Shown: positions 1 through 8,913, numbered from the stretch's first letter. The stretch is DNA of 64,000 nt from RGIG3701 sp030530205 (GCA_030530205.1 JAUMVK010000003.1:1-64000); one strand, 5' to 3'. Numbers and translations are program-made. The notes: a model not told the origin generated them from the sequence alone.

Positions 1-1
1 G

Positions 2-48
2 TGTCTACTTTTCGCTTGCACTCAGCTGTCTACTTTTCGCTTGCACTT
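2..48. repeat. Direct repeat pair, 21 bp, period 26
   Basis: The 21-base word beginning 'tgtctacttttcgcttgc' occurs at 2-22 and again, identically, at 28-48, separated by five bases. The repeat may continue to the left of the window. It lies downstream of lysC on the minus strand. Nothing in it resembles a gene; it could be the edge of a larger tandem array or of an inserted element. Confidence 0.85.
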
Positions 49-57
49 GACCAATTA

Positions 58-137
58 CGAATAATGAAAGGCGGTAATGAAGGCCGAAGGCCGGAATTAC
101 GCGTCAGGTTGATTCATTATTCGTTATTCATTATTCG
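58..137. repeat. Intergenic element: inverted arms (type B) enclosing a type A unit
   Basis: An 11-base arm 'cgaataatgaa' at 58-68 is matched by its reverse complement 'ttcattattcg' at 113-123, which is repeated at 127-137. Between the arms lies one copy (about 67-105) of the 'ggcggtaatgaaggcc' unit that is tandemly repeated at 12091-12254. The structure would fold into a long hairpin just beyond the lysC stop codon and could act as a transcript end or as a small non-autonomous mobile element. Confidence 0.7.
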
Positions 138-139
138 TT

Positions 140-1918
140 TTAATCTGCAATGACGTCTTTCAGTTCATCCTTCAGGACCGTCAGTGCGCGCTGACCGTCT
201 TTAGCCTCCACTACAAGGTTGAAACGCATTTCGCTCGTATTGATCATTTCGATGTTGATCCCGGCTTCCGAGAGGGTTTCCAGAATTCGGGCCGCGACGA
301 GTGTGTGGCTGCGCATACCGGTTCCGCTCAGGGAAATCTTCGCCACCGGCGGGCAGGTTTTCGGCGAGGTGCAGCCCAGTTTGGCAGCGATTTCTTTCGC
401 CAGTTCCAAAGCCGCGTCGGCGCAGGAGCGTTCCACGGTGAACGTCAGGTTCGTGAATTTGTCCCCAGAACTTTGGACGATCATATCGACCACGATCCCC
501 GCTTCCGTCACACGGCGGAAAATACGGGCGGCCAGGCCAGGTTCCTGGGGCAGGTCGAACAAGGTAACACTCGCCTGCGTTTCATCAAGTGTAACGTTTT
601 CGATGAGAAGGTCTTCCATGTGTTCAAGGCGGTTGATCAGGCGGATCTTTTCCTCGTCACTGATCATCTGCGGCTTGACAAAAGGCTTTACATCCGATGG
701 AAGTACTCCCAGTTCAAATGCGTCGTGTACCGCGCGTATCGCTTCGGCGCCCTGTTCCTTCGAAACAAGAACCGAGACTTTGATTTCACTGGTGGTGATC
801 ATCTGAATATTGATCCCGCGGGCGGCGAGCGTTTCGAACATTTTTTCCGCAACGCCAACCTGACGTTCCATACCCAAGCCAACGATCGAGACTTTACACA
901 GATTATTGTCATAGGTGTAAGATTCGAAAGCGTCCGGGATATTCTCCTTGACTTCGGCAATTGCCTTGAGGGTTGAGGAAAGCTCCGTAGCCGGGATCGT
1001 AAAGGAAAGCTCCGCCTTGCCATCGATTCCAATGTTCTGTACGATCATGTCCATGGCAATTTGACGGCCAGCGATCGGGCGGAAAATCTGCTCGGCCATT
1101 CCCGGCCGGTCCGCAATGCCCACGATGGAAAAGCGCACTTCGTCTTTGGCAATCGCCGCGCCGCAGACAGCCCTTTCGGTCGATTCAGGCTCCGAGACGA
1201 TCATCGTCCCAGGCTCGTCACTGTAAGAAGCCCGAACGTGGATCGGGACCTGGAAGTTCTTCGCGAACTCGATGGAACGGCTGTGCATAACACCGGCGCC
1301 AAGGCTGGCCATTTCGAGCATTTCGTCGTAGCTGATTTGTTTCACACGACGCGCCTTCGGAACGACACGCGGGTCGGCCGTGTACACGCCGTCCACATCG
1401 GTGTAAATTTCACAGGACTCGGCATTCAGAACTGCTGCCAGAGCCACGGCCGTCGTATCGGAACCACCGCGGCCAAGCGTCGTAATATTGTAATTGTCGT
1501 CAACCCCCTGAAAACCGGCAGCGATGACGATGTTCCCGTCGTTCAAAGCCTTGCGGATGCGGTCGGTAGAAATCGACTCAATACGGGCTTTCATGAATGA
1601 GTTGTTCGTTTTAATACCAATTTGGGCGCCAGTCATACTGACGGCTTTGTAACCAAGATGCTGAATGGCGATAGCGACCAGAGCAACCGAAACCTGCTCG
1701 CCGGTGGACAGAAGCATATCCATCTCACGCGCGGGGGGATTCTCTTCGATCTCTTTGGCCAAAGCGATGAGTTTATCCGTGTTTTTGCCCATGGCCGAAA
1801 CGACCATGACGACCTGATGGCCTTCTTCCTGAGCGCGGATCGCCTTACGGGCGGCCGCGAGAATTTTATTGCTGTCAGCGACACTCGTACCGCCGAATTT
1901 CTGAACGATAATAGACAT
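140..1918 (-). CDS. lysC: Aspartate kinase with four ACT domains
   Basis: Catalyses ATP-dependent phosphorylation of L-aspartate, the first step towards lysine, threonine, methionine and diaminopimelate. The 592-residue protein opens with the aspartokinase signature VQKFGGTSVA and carries GRGGSDTTAVAL (about 150-161) and the DVDGVYTADPR segment (about 174-184) of the amino-acid kinase fold. The regulatory half has four ACT-like units, not the usual two: about 262-335, 345-410, 446-505 and 525-590; the second and fourth are recognisably similar (GLGM/GTGM, then GINIQMI/GINIEMI and TSE). This long form is typical of Planctomycetes. The start is preceded by a good ribosome site (aaggtgat). It is a single gene; the ends are bounded by a hairpin element downstream and a 322-base gap upstream. 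Confidence 0.96.
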   Translation of the reverse strand: MSIIVQKFGGTSVADSNKILAAARKAIRAQEEGHQVVMVVSAMGKNTDKLIALAKEIEENPPAREMDMLLSTGEQVSVALVAIAIQHLGYKAVSMTGAQIGIKTNNSFMKARIESISTDRIRKALNDGNIVIAAGFQGVDDNYNITTLGRGGSDTTAVALAAVLNAESCEIYTDVDGVYTADPRVVPKARRVKQISYDEMLEMASLGAGVMHSRSIEFAKNFQVPIHVRASYSDEPGTMIVSEPESTERAVCGAAIAKDEVRFSIVGIADRPGMAEQIFRPIAGRQIAMDMIVQNIGIDGKAELSFTIPATELSSTLKAIAEVKENIPDAFESYTYDNNLCKVSIVGLGMERQVGVAEKMFETLAARGINIQMITTSEIKVSVLVSKEQGAEAIRAVHDAFELGVLPSDVKPFVKPQMISDEEKIRLINRLEHMEDLLIENVTLDETQASVTLFDLPQEPGLAARIFRRVTEAGIVVDMIVQSSGDKFTNLTFTVERSCADAALELAKEIAAKLGCTSPKTCPPVAKISLSGTGMRSHTLVAARILETLSEAGINIEMINTSEMRFNLVVEAKDGQRALTVLKDELKDVIAD

Positions 1919-2240
1919 TTTATCACCTTTCTGCCGAAAAGAGGTTTGGATTTTTGCATATTAAAACGTCTCTATAGTTTACACCAGACCGAAAAAAACG
2001 CAAGGTGGGGGGTAGGAAGAAAGTTAAAAAAAGTCTGCGTCTTTTGGAAGAATCCGGTCTTATTTATTCCTCGCGAGCCTTCAAGGTTGGGGAATTTTAA
2101 AGGTTGGTTGAATTATTCGGGTTCAGGGTTCCATTTTTTTTATTTTTTTGAGAAAAAATTTTAAAAATTTTTTTGGGTTCCGGCCTGATTTGGTATATAA
2201 TGTAAACGATGTGTTAAAGGTTTTTTCAAGAGATGCCCCT
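1919..2240. other. Divergent intergenic region between lysC and the S8 protease gene
   Basis: This 322-base AT-rich stretch separates two divergent genes. It contains long T and A runs (about 2131-2174) and the forward promoter listed separately. I saw no clear -35/-10 pair for lysC, no small gene with a convincing start, and no riboswitch fold I could recognise. Confidence 0.6.
2173..2201 (+). promoter_or_regulatory. Sigma70-like promoter of the S8 protease gene
   Basis: A perfect TATAAT lies at 2196-2201 with a half-matching -35 box (ttgggt, 2173-2178) 17 bases upstream. The predicted transcript start is about 30 bases before the ATG at 2241. Confidence 0.6.
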
Positions 2241-4220
2241 ATGCTTCGCAATATCATCAACTCGTTCCTCCTTTCGTTGATAGTTTGTTCCACTGCCGTG
2301 TTTGCCGCTGCGCTTACCAGCTCTGACGCAGTTTATATTCACCAGCAGGCCTGCAATTTCGGTGGCGCCTGGGATAAAGGCTACTCCGGCAATGGAGTGT
2401 TGGTGGGGGTTATTGATGATTCCATCCAGATGGATCATCCTGCCTATTACGCACGTATCCAAAACGGTAAATGCAAGTTTTTCCAGGGGGGCGATGATGT
2501 AACGACCAACGGCTCCAACCCACGCACCAGTTCGGCAAACCACGGCACGGCCGTCACCGGATGCATTGCCGCAAATAGCGGAGACCCCGTCAACGTCAGA
2601 GGCGTCCTTGGTACGGTGGTTGGCAGCGGGATCGTCGCTGGGGCCGCTTATGACGCCAATCTTATCACCATTGGGTTCGATTTGAGTTCTTATTCCGCTA
2701 CTTCAGCTTACAATTATATAAAAGACCAGGGGTGCAACGTCATTAATAACAGCTACGGAAGTACCACGGGATTTGCTGGCTTCGGAGGGATCCCTGAAAC
2801 CAGTTTAGACCTCATTGACCCCGATGACCCCTTTGATGCCGGAATGAACTCCCTCGTGAATATCCACGCCGCTGCCAGGAATGGCGCCATCATTCTTTTC
2901 TCGGCCGGAAACTCTCGTGCAGGAACGGACACGGCCTCAGGCACATCCAATATTTTGCCTAACCAGCGTGACTCAAATAAAAAAATGTCTCAGGCCTGTG
3001 TGGATACACTGGTCGTTGCGGCTACAGGCTCTGGCAGTCATTACAATTTAGACCTCTACCAAAAATACGCAAGTTTCAGCTGCTACGGAGCCAACATTTT
3101 CTGCTGTGCGCCGGGATCAGGGATCCCCACTTCAGACCGAACCGGAGATGACGGCTACGCAACAACAACATTACGAGGTTCCGCAGATGGTAATTATATG
3201 GAACAGTTCGGTGGGACATCGGCAGCGTCGCCGCTCGCGGCAGGCGTTGTTGCGCTGGGCGTGGAAGCTCTCAAGTCCAATCCCAACGTCGCGGCAGTTA
3301 CTCCCCGTCTGATGAAGCACCTGCTGGTTCAGACCTGCGCGAAGATCGACCTGGGAGCTACGGGTGATGAGACCGCCTGGACGACCAATGCCGCAGGAAT
3401 TTCTTTCTCCCCGACGTACGGTTTCGGTCAGGTGGACGCTGGCGCCCTGGTGACGGCGGCGGAAACCACGATGGACGTGACGGCCCAGACGGTCATGGCG
3501 GCTGACTGGGGCTGGACGTACAATTCCTCCGATTCGACCGTTTGCAACGTAACCAAACTGAATGCTCCACGTGAGATTTTTCTTCGCGGCGGTATTAACT
3601 GGTGGGACTCTGGAGGCAGTGTTACCTCTTCCGATGCGGATGTCCTTTTGACTCGTTCCATAGACAAAAGCGACGTCTGCATGACCACGATGGGGTACAC
3701 GACCGGGAATTCCTACGCTACCAATGAGGGAAATATGAGCGTTATGGGAGCCACGGACACGCAAACGTTTTACGCGACATTCTCTCCCGATACTTTTGGG
3801 GGCGTTTCGGTTCAGCCGCTTGAAGAGGTCTCGCTTGTGATCTTCCTGGAATGTAATTACATGGGCGACATCCAAATCGAGCTGACTTCGCCGTCCCAAA
3901 CCAAGAGCATCCTTTGTTATGCGGATGCGGCAGGCAACAATTCGAATTTGGATTACAATGATTTGGTCTGGACGTTCACTTCCAATGCGTTCTGGGGTGA
4001 AGACCCGACCGGCGAATGGAAAGTGGAAGTCCAAGACAAAGAAGACCACGGAACCGCCGAGGATACAGGAATCGCCGTCAAGGGGATCAGCACGACGTTC
4101 TATATGGGGCAGATTCAGGAAGCTCCGATCCCGGAGGATCCATCGGTGCCGGAACCAGGAACGTGGGCGCTGCTTGTCCTTGGTTCGTTAGGACTGTTTT
4201 GGCTGAAACGTCGTCCATAA
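2241..4220 (+). CDS. Secreted kexin-like S8 serine protease with P domain and PEP-CTERM anchor
   Basis: A 659-residue exported subtilase. Residues 1-22 form a Sec signal peptide, which is why I place the start at 2241 and not at an in-frame ATG 31 codons upstream that lies before the promoter. The triad is visible: Asp59 in GVIDDSIQ, His101 in NHGTAVTG, Ser327 in GGTSAASP, with the oxyanion Asn224 in SAGNS. The catalytic part is followed by a region like the P/Homo B domain of proprotein convertases (about 510-625, with LTSPSQT and PTGEWKVEVQD). The C-terminus has VPEPGTWALL, a hydrophobic helix and a KRR tail, i.e. a PEP-CTERM sorting signal. Role inferred: surface-anchored protease for protein digestion or processing of other exported proteins. 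Substrate unknown. Confidence 0.9.
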   Translation: MLRNIINSFLLSLIVCSTAVFAAALTSSDAVYIHQQACNFGGAWDKGYSGNGVLVGVIDDSIQMDHPAYYARIQNGKCKFFQGGDDVTTNGSNPRTSSANHGTAVTGCIAANSGDPVNVRGVLGTVVGSGIVAGAAYDANLITIGFDLSSYSATSAYNYIKDQGCNVINNSYGSTTGFAGFGGIPETSLDLIDPDDPFDAGMNSLVNIHAAARNGAIILFSAGNSRAGTDTASGTSNILPNQRDSNKKMSQACVDTLVVAATGSGSHYNLDLYQKYASFSCYGANIFCCAPGSGIPTSDRTGDDGYATTTLRGSADGNYMEQFGGTSAASPLAAGVVALGVEALKSNPNVAAVTPRLMKHLLVQTCAKIDLGATGDETAWTTNAAGISFSPTYGFGQVDAGALVTAAETTMDVTAQTVMAADWGWTYNSSDSTVCNVTKLNAPREIFLRGGINWWDSGGSVTSSDADVLLTRSIDKSDVCMTTMGYTTGNSYATNEGNMSVMGATDTQTFYATFSPDTFGGVSVQPLEEVSLVIFLECNYMGDIQIELTSPSQTKSILCYADAAGNNSNLDYNDLVWTFTSNAFWGEDPTGEWKVEVQDKEDHGTAEDTGIAVKGISTTFYMGQIQEAPIPEDPSVPEPGTWALLVLGSLGLFWLKRRP

Positions 4221-4293
4221 TTCATTCAGAGGCAATGTTTCCTGTATCGCCAAGCGCTCGATCCTTTCCCATGATTGCAGCGGCCATCCCCCC

Positions 4294-4320
4294 TTGTAAT
4301 TTTTTTTAAGTTTGTATAAT
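4294..4320 (+). promoter_or_regulatory. Sigma70-like promoter upstream of the membrane protein gene
   Basis: TATAAT at 4315-4320 with TTGTAA at 4294-4299, spacer 15. The start codon at 4364 lies about 44 bases downstream. Confidence 0.5.
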
Positions 4321-4363
4321 TAATATTGTAAACTTTTAGTTTCCGGTTTTGGGAGATGTCCGT

Positions 4364-5767
4364 ATGTTTGAAGTTTTTTTGCTTTACGACGTAAATCCAA
4401 CGACATGGTTTTACCTGTCGCTGCTGATGATTACGGGCATTTTTTTCAAATTCCGCAGGGTGTGGAGCGTCCGCAATCTGGATCTTTTCCTTCTTTTATT
4501 TCTCGGCCCGGGGCTGTTGCTCATCGCGCGTGATTATTACCTCGGTTACATTCTTGTTCTGACGGACATCCTGCTCCTGACGCTGCGTATGCTTTGCGAC
4601 CCGATGATGGTCCGGCGCCCGCTGCTGGAAGTGAACCTTTCCAGAGGCGGCCTGATTTTTACCTGTGTGGCCCTGATGGTTTTCCAGGTCGCGAGTGTGG
4701 TTTTAACGCAAACGAGAGACTACTCGGATTCCCAGGCGAGCGCACCTTTGGAACAACTCATCACGTACCACCTGAACGATCATCTGGTAACGTTTGATCT
4801 GGAGCGGGAGATGAACCCGGACGCTGCCCCTGTGAATGAAAAGGCCCATCTCGTTCATGGACCGGGGCTTCCGTTTTTTACGAAACTCTGCGACTTTCCT
4901 CGGCAGTGGCGTTACGATTTTCTGAAAAAGAAGCGGGTCGAACAATTAACGAATCCCTCCATCAGTGAGACTGTTCAACCCCCAGCCTACCAGTTGGACC
5001 AGTTTCCCATTTTCCCGATCGCACAAATTCGCTTGACGATCTTCCTGTCGATTTTGGCTCAATTGGCGATCGTTTCGGGTATTGTGCTGGTGAGCTGGAA
5101 ACATTTCGAGAATTTCAACACGGGGATTGCGGCTGCCACACTTTATATGCTGCTTCCTTATGTTTCACAAATGCCGTCACGTCTGGATCATTTGATTCCT
5201 GCCGCACTGTTGGTGTGGGCCGTTTTTTCGTGGAGGCTTCCTTCACTGGCGGGAGTATTGCTCGGATTCGCTGCGGCCTTATCGTACTACCCTGTTTTCC
5301 TGCTCCCCCTTTGGTGCACGTTTTACTGGTCAAAGGGCTTTTGGAGGTTTTTCATTGTAAGCCTCAGTACGTTCCTGATTCTCATTGCGATCGCAATTCC
5401 TCTCTCAGGCGGCTGGAGTGCGTTTGTGGCACAGTCAGGCGATATTTTCGGCTGCGTTGGGCTTTTCTCCCGGAATGCTGCCGGCTTTTGGGATATTACA
5501 GAGCACAGTGTTTTTTATCGCTTACCGGTCATTGCAACCTATATGGTGCTGGTCTTTTTCCTGACGTTCTGGCCTTCGCAAAAGAATTTCGGAACTCTCA
5601 TGAGCAGTTCCGCGGCATTGATGGCTGGGGCGCAATTTTGTCACCCATTCCAGGGAGGGACATACATGGCGTGGTTTCTCCCGTTAATGATTCTGGTCAT
5701 TTTCCGCCCGAATCTGGAAAACCGCACCGCGGCCAGAGGAATCGGGAAACATTCCTACAGAAATTGA
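4364..5767 (+). CDS. Polytopic membrane protein, unknown function
   Basis: A 467-residue protein with about ten hydrophobic segments: several in the first 120 residues, then a soluble loop (about 125-225), then a run of helices to the end. The ATG at 4364 is preceded by GGGAG eight bases away; an earlier in-frame TTG has no ribosome site. The pattern (short extracytoplasmic loop rich in Pro/Asp, then helical bundle) recalls polyprenyl-phosphate-dependent glycosyltransferase-like membrane proteins, but I see no diagnostic motif, so no function is assigned. It is followed after 13 bases by the methyltransferase gene, so the two are probably cotranscribed. Confidence 0.75.
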   Translation: MFEVFLLYDVNPTTWFYLSLLMITGIFFKFRRVWSVRNLDLFLLLFLGPGLLLIARDYYLGYILVLTDILLLTLRMLCDPMMVRRPLLEVNLSRGGLIFTCVALMVFQVASVVLTQTRDYSDSQASAPLEQLITYHLNDHLVTFDLEREMNPDAAPVNEKAHLVHGPGLPFFTKLCDFPRQWRYDFLKKKRVEQLTNPSISETVQPPAYQLDQFPIFPIAQIRLTIFLSILAQLAIVSGIVLVSWKHFENFNTGIAAATLYMLLPYVSQMPSRLDHLIPAALLVWAVFSWRLPSLAGVLLGFAAALSYYPVFLLPLWCTFYWSKGFWRFFIVSLSTFLILIAIAIPLSGGWSAFVAQSGDIFGCVGLFSRNAAGFWDITEHSVFYRLPVIATYMVLVFFLTFWPSQKNFGTLMSSSAALMAGAQFCHPFQGGTYMAWFLPLMILVIFRPNLENRTAARGIGKHSYRN

Positions 5768-5780
5768 TTGAATCACAAAG

Positions 5781-6671
5781 ATGCCTTTCTCCTACCGGCT
5801 CCTCGATTTTGGCAAAGGCCGCAAGCTGGAAAAGTTTGGCGGGATTCTCCTCGATCGCCCGTCTCCACCAGCGGAACTATTTACGACTCGTGAACCTTTT
5901 TCCATCTGGGAGAAGGCTGACGGAATGTTTCGCCGATCTGAGGGGCTGAAAGGAAACTGGCGCTGGAAAACGGCTACCGCTCCGCAAAGCTGGCAGCTTG
6001 AAACGAGTCATTTCTCACTGATCCTGAAACCTACGGAAGTCGGCCACTTGGGGGTTTTCCCCGAGCAGGAGCCTAACTGGGAGTGGATCTACGATCGGAC
6101 GAAATTTTATCTCGCACGCCGGTCAGCCTTCCGGGTTTTAAATCTTTTCGCCTATACGGGAGGCAGTACACTCGCGGCGGCCGCGGCAATGCGGGAAGCC
6201 GGGAAAACGTCAGCCAACGCGGAAATTTTCTCCGTTTCACACGTCGATTCCGCCAAAAACATCGTGCAATGGGCACGCGAAAACGCCGAAATATCGGATC
6301 TGGCTGATGCTCCGGTACGCTGGATCGGGGAGGACGCTCTGAAATTCACGCGGCGGGAGCTGAAGCGCGGCAAAAAATACGATGCGGTGATCCTCGATCC
6401 ACCAAGCTACGGCCACGGCACGAAAGGGGAAGTCTGGAAACTGGATCAGAACCTTCCGGAACTGCTGGACCTCTGCGCGGAATTGATTGCTGATTCGCCG
6501 GCTTTTGTGCTTCTGACCGCCCACTCGCCGGGATTGGACGAACGCGGATTGGCCCGACTTTTGCGGGAGCATTTCCCTCCGGCCCGGTGTGATTTTTACC
6601 CGATGGAGCTGAAAACCGCCACCGGCCGTGTTCTGCCAAGCGGTGCGGCGGCGAGAATCGATTTTTCCTGA
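5781..6671 (+). CDS. Class I SAM-dependent methyltransferase, RlmI-like
   Basis: The 296-residue protein has the SAM-binding loop NLFAYTGGSTLAA (121-133) and the catalytic DPPSYGHG motif (206-213) that mark the RlmI/RlmK-type rRNA cytosine methyltransferases. It is about 100 residues shorter than RlmI because the N-terminal PUA domain is absent; the N-terminal 100 residues instead form a short beta-rich module. Likely role: methylation of a cytosine or guanine in rRNA; the exact position cannot be read from sequence. It lies 13 bases behind the membrane protein gene and 16 bases before the thioesterase gene, all in one direction. Confidence 0.8.
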   Translation: MPFSYRLLDFGKGRKLEKFGGILLDRPSPPAELFTTREPFSIWEKADGMFRRSEGLKGNWRWKTATAPQSWQLETSHFSLILKPTEVGHLGVFPEQEPNWEWIYDRTKFYLARRSAFRVLNLFAYTGGSTLAAAAAMREAGKTSANAEIFSVSHVDSAKNIVQWARENAEISDLADAPVRWIGEDALKFTRRELKRGKKYDAVILDPPSYGHGTKGEVWKLDQNLPELLDLCAELIADSPAFVLLTAHSPGLDERGLARLLREHFPPARCDFYPMELKTATGRVLPSGAAARIDFS

Positions 6672-6687
6672 CTTTGGAGCTAAAAAT

Positions 6688-7077
6688 ATGTTGACGCACA
6701 AAATTCAAATACGCATTTTCGACACCGATTTCCTCGGTCACTGCCACCACCTTGCCCCCGCGATGTGGTTCGAGGAGGCCAGAAACCGGATTTTTGAGAT
6801 TTTCAACCCCTCGATGAGCCGGGAAGGGTGGAATCTGCTTCTGGTACACATCGATTTGGACTACAAGAGTTCGATCCAGTTCACCGAGCGTGAAATTGAG
6901 ATCCGGACCCGGGTCACCCACGTGGGCAATTCCTCGATCCAGCTTGAGCACGGCGCGTACCTGAAAGACGGCACGCTCGCGGCACAGGGGACAGTCGTGA
7001 TGGTCTATTACGATTTGAAAAATCAAAAAACGATGCGGATCCCGGACGATATTCGAGAAAAATTAACCACGCTGTAA
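6688..7077 (+). CDS. Acyl-CoA thioesterase-like, 4HBT hot-dog fold
   Basis: A 129-residue single hot-dog domain. The catalytic loop reads DTDFLGHCHH, matching the D-T-D-x-x-G-H-x-N-N pattern of YbgC/FadM-type thioesterases except that the two Asn are Cys-His and His in the local alignment. The start at 6688 has GGAG eight bases upstream; an earlier in-frame start would overlap the methyltransferase gene. Expected role: hydrolysis of a short or medium acyl-CoA in the cytoplasm. The substitution in the active-site loop may change substrate or activity. Confidence 0.8.
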   Translation: MLTHKIQIRIFDTDFLGHCHHLAPAMWFEEARNRIFEIFNPSMSREGWNLLLVHIDLDYKSSIQFTEREIEIRTRVTHVGNSSIQLEHGAYLKDGTLAAQGTVVMVYYDLKNQKTMRIPDDIREKLTTL

Positions 7078-7083
7078 GTTGTA

Positions 7084-7108
7084 GAGATGATGCTTCCGGC
7101 GTCATCTC
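7084..7108. other. Hairpin between convergent genes
   Basis: 'gagatgatgc' (7084-7093) and 'gcgtcatctc' (7099-7108) form a ten-pair stem with one wobble. It lies exactly between two convergent stop codons (7077 and 7114). There is no T run, so it is a weak terminator at best. The core 'cttcc' loop resembles the hairpin at 26286-26304. Confidence 0.5.
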
Positions 7109-7113
7109 CGTAG

Positions 7114-8829
7114 TCACTGCGCGGAACGCTTTTCCAGGATTTTCCTTGCTTCCGATGCCAGCGTCGGAGCGTTTTCTTCTTTCGTTTCCTGCTTTTCAGG
7201 CTTGACCGGCTTTCCTCCCGGGGCCGTAAAAACCATGGGGGAGCTGCTCTCTCCGGGACCTTTCTCGGTCAAAGGGATTTCCTTTTGGGCCACGTCATTC
7301 AGCCACGTTTCCACATCATCCCAAGGGTCACGTTCCGCAATTCCCAGAGCGGCCAGCCAGTCCACACGGCGGTTTCCTTTGAGGATCGGTTCCCCTTCCA
7401 GCCGGCGGAGCAAAGCCGGAACCGCCTCTTTGGTCCCCTTTTTTTGAAGAAACTCACAGATTTCCGCTTCAAAAGGTTTCATCTCCGGGAGAGAAAGCCA
7501 CTCTCCCGCTTTCACAGACGCGAGATGCGGATCAAGGAGCGAAAGCAAAACCACAAGGTCCTGTTTTTCCTCCTCCGATTCCGGAAGATTCTGAAGCGTT
7601 TTTTCCGAAAGCACACGCAGTCTTTGTTCCTGATCTTCCAGGATTCGGGAGGCGTAGAGAAGTTTCGACTCAACTGTTTTCAGAGGCAAGAGATAGAAAA
7701 ATGCCTCACGATTATGGGGATGACGAATGGCTACTCCCCACAGATAATCACGAGTCGCGAGGTTCGTCCCCTGCTGGCAGTGCGCCGTTTCATCCGTCGA
7801 GGAATCAAAAAAGGAAATACCCGTTCCACTTTGCTGAGGAACACCAATGTGAAGTATCTGCGCACGATGAAACGTTCCGCGAGTCCAATACTCCGCAGCC
7901 ATGCAAGGGACCGTCAGAAATTCAAGCCGCTTGAGTATGATCGTTCCTGCCGGCGTAACCGACTCGGACGCCAGACTGTCCTGGATCAATTTCAGTGTTT
8001 TCGCCTGGGTCTTATCGCAGATCAAAGCGTCTTCAAGGAACTGAACCTCCTTCCAGATTTTCAGCCCTTCGCGTTTGCCCGATTTGTAATCCTCAAAGTC
8101 CAGAAAAGGTAAACAGTCCCCACCGAACGGATCTTCATAAATCGCGATGGAATAAAGGGTTCGAGTCCGTTCATCCAGGTTCATCCAGGGAACAAGGCGG
8201 TCTTCGGGCAAATTCGCCGAGGCGAGAATATTTACGCTTTCTTTTAACTGAGTTTCCGAAAAATCCGACTGAAAGTCCGCGTTTTCAAGCCATTTTTGCC
8301 GGGCGAGCTGTTCCAGCTTCCAGACACGGAGCCGGTCGTCGGTTGAAAGAGACTCCTGCACAATGATTTCCCGCAGGCGGATCAACATTTGGGAAAGTTT
8401 CTGACCACTGCGAATCAGGCCGCGAATTTCACGCTCCGCCAGATTGCGTTTTACCGGAGATTCCGAGGTTAGCATTTCCCAAACCGAAATATCTTCCAGT
8501 TCTACTGGCGGTGGAACCATTTTCTCAAGAGTTTGGGGCTCCGAATGAAGGCGCTTTTCCAGAATACGCTCCAAGGTCTCAAGCCGTTCCTGGGCCTCAA
8601 AGGAAAGAGAGGAATTTTGAAGCTCCTTCTGAACCTCGCTCAAAAATTCCACCGGGTTTGGAGTTTCCTGGGCCTCAAGAGAAAGAACTTTCCACGCCCG
8701 ATTTCTGCGTTGGCACGAATTACTGTCGAGCAGTGCAAACCAGTCCTCCGCGTGAAGGGTGGCTTCAAGACAAAAAACCAGCCCGAAAAACAAAAGAATC
8801 CATCGGATTTTGATCGGGCGGGCGTTCAT
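7114..8829 (-). CDS. Secreted alpha-helical repeat protein, unknown function
   Basis: A 571-residue exported protein. The ATG at 8829 gives a clean signal peptide (Arg/Lys start, long hydrophobic core, cleavage near LHAED); a longer frame starting at 8904 begins inside the promoter. The mature part is mostly charged helices; the segment AVPALLRRLEGEP and the pieces that follow look like HEAT-type repeats, which usually act as protein-binding scaffolds. No catalytic motif was found. It runs convergent to the thioesterase gene and has its own promoter. Function unknown; periplasmic or surface location inferred. Confidence 0.75.
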   Translation of the reverse strand: MNARPIKIRWILLFFGLVFCLEATLHAEDWFALLDSNSCQRRNRAWKVLSLEAQETPNPVEFLSEVQKELQNSSLSFEAQERLETLERILEKRLHSEPQTLEKMVPPPVELEDISVWEMLTSESPVKRNLAEREIRGLIRSGQKLSQMLIRLREIIVQESLSTDDRLRVWKLEQLARQKWLENADFQSDFSETQLKESVNILASANLPEDRLVPWMNLDERTRTLYSIAIYEDPFGGDCLPFLDFEDYKSGKREGLKIWKEVQFLEDALICDKTQAKTLKLIQDSLASESVTPAGTIILKRLEFLTVPCMAAEYWTRGTFHRAQILHIGVPQQSGTGISFFDSSTDETAHCQQGTNLATRDYLWGVAIRHPHNREAFFYLLPLKTVESKLLYASRILEDQEQRLRVLSEKTLQNLPESEEEKQDLVVLLSLLDPHLASVKAGEWLSLPEMKPFEAEICEFLQKKGTKEAVPALLRRLEGEPILKGNRRVDWLAALGIAERDPWDDVETWLNDVAQKEIPLTEKGPGESSSPMVFTAPGGKPVKPEKQETKEENAPTLASEARKILEKRSAQ

Positions 8830-8884
8830 AATGACTACAAAATTCTGAAATTTTCTGCTCTTGCAAAAATACACCTTTTTTGGT

Positions 8885-8913
8885 ATTATACCTGAAGAAT
8901 CCATAAAAGTCCA
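8885..8913 (-). promoter_or_regulatory. Promoter of the secreted helical-repeat gene
   Basis: On the minus strand TATAAT (8885-8890) is preceded at 17 bases by TGGACT (8908-8913), a four-of-six match to TTGACA. The start codon lies about 55 bases downstream. Confidence 0.5.
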
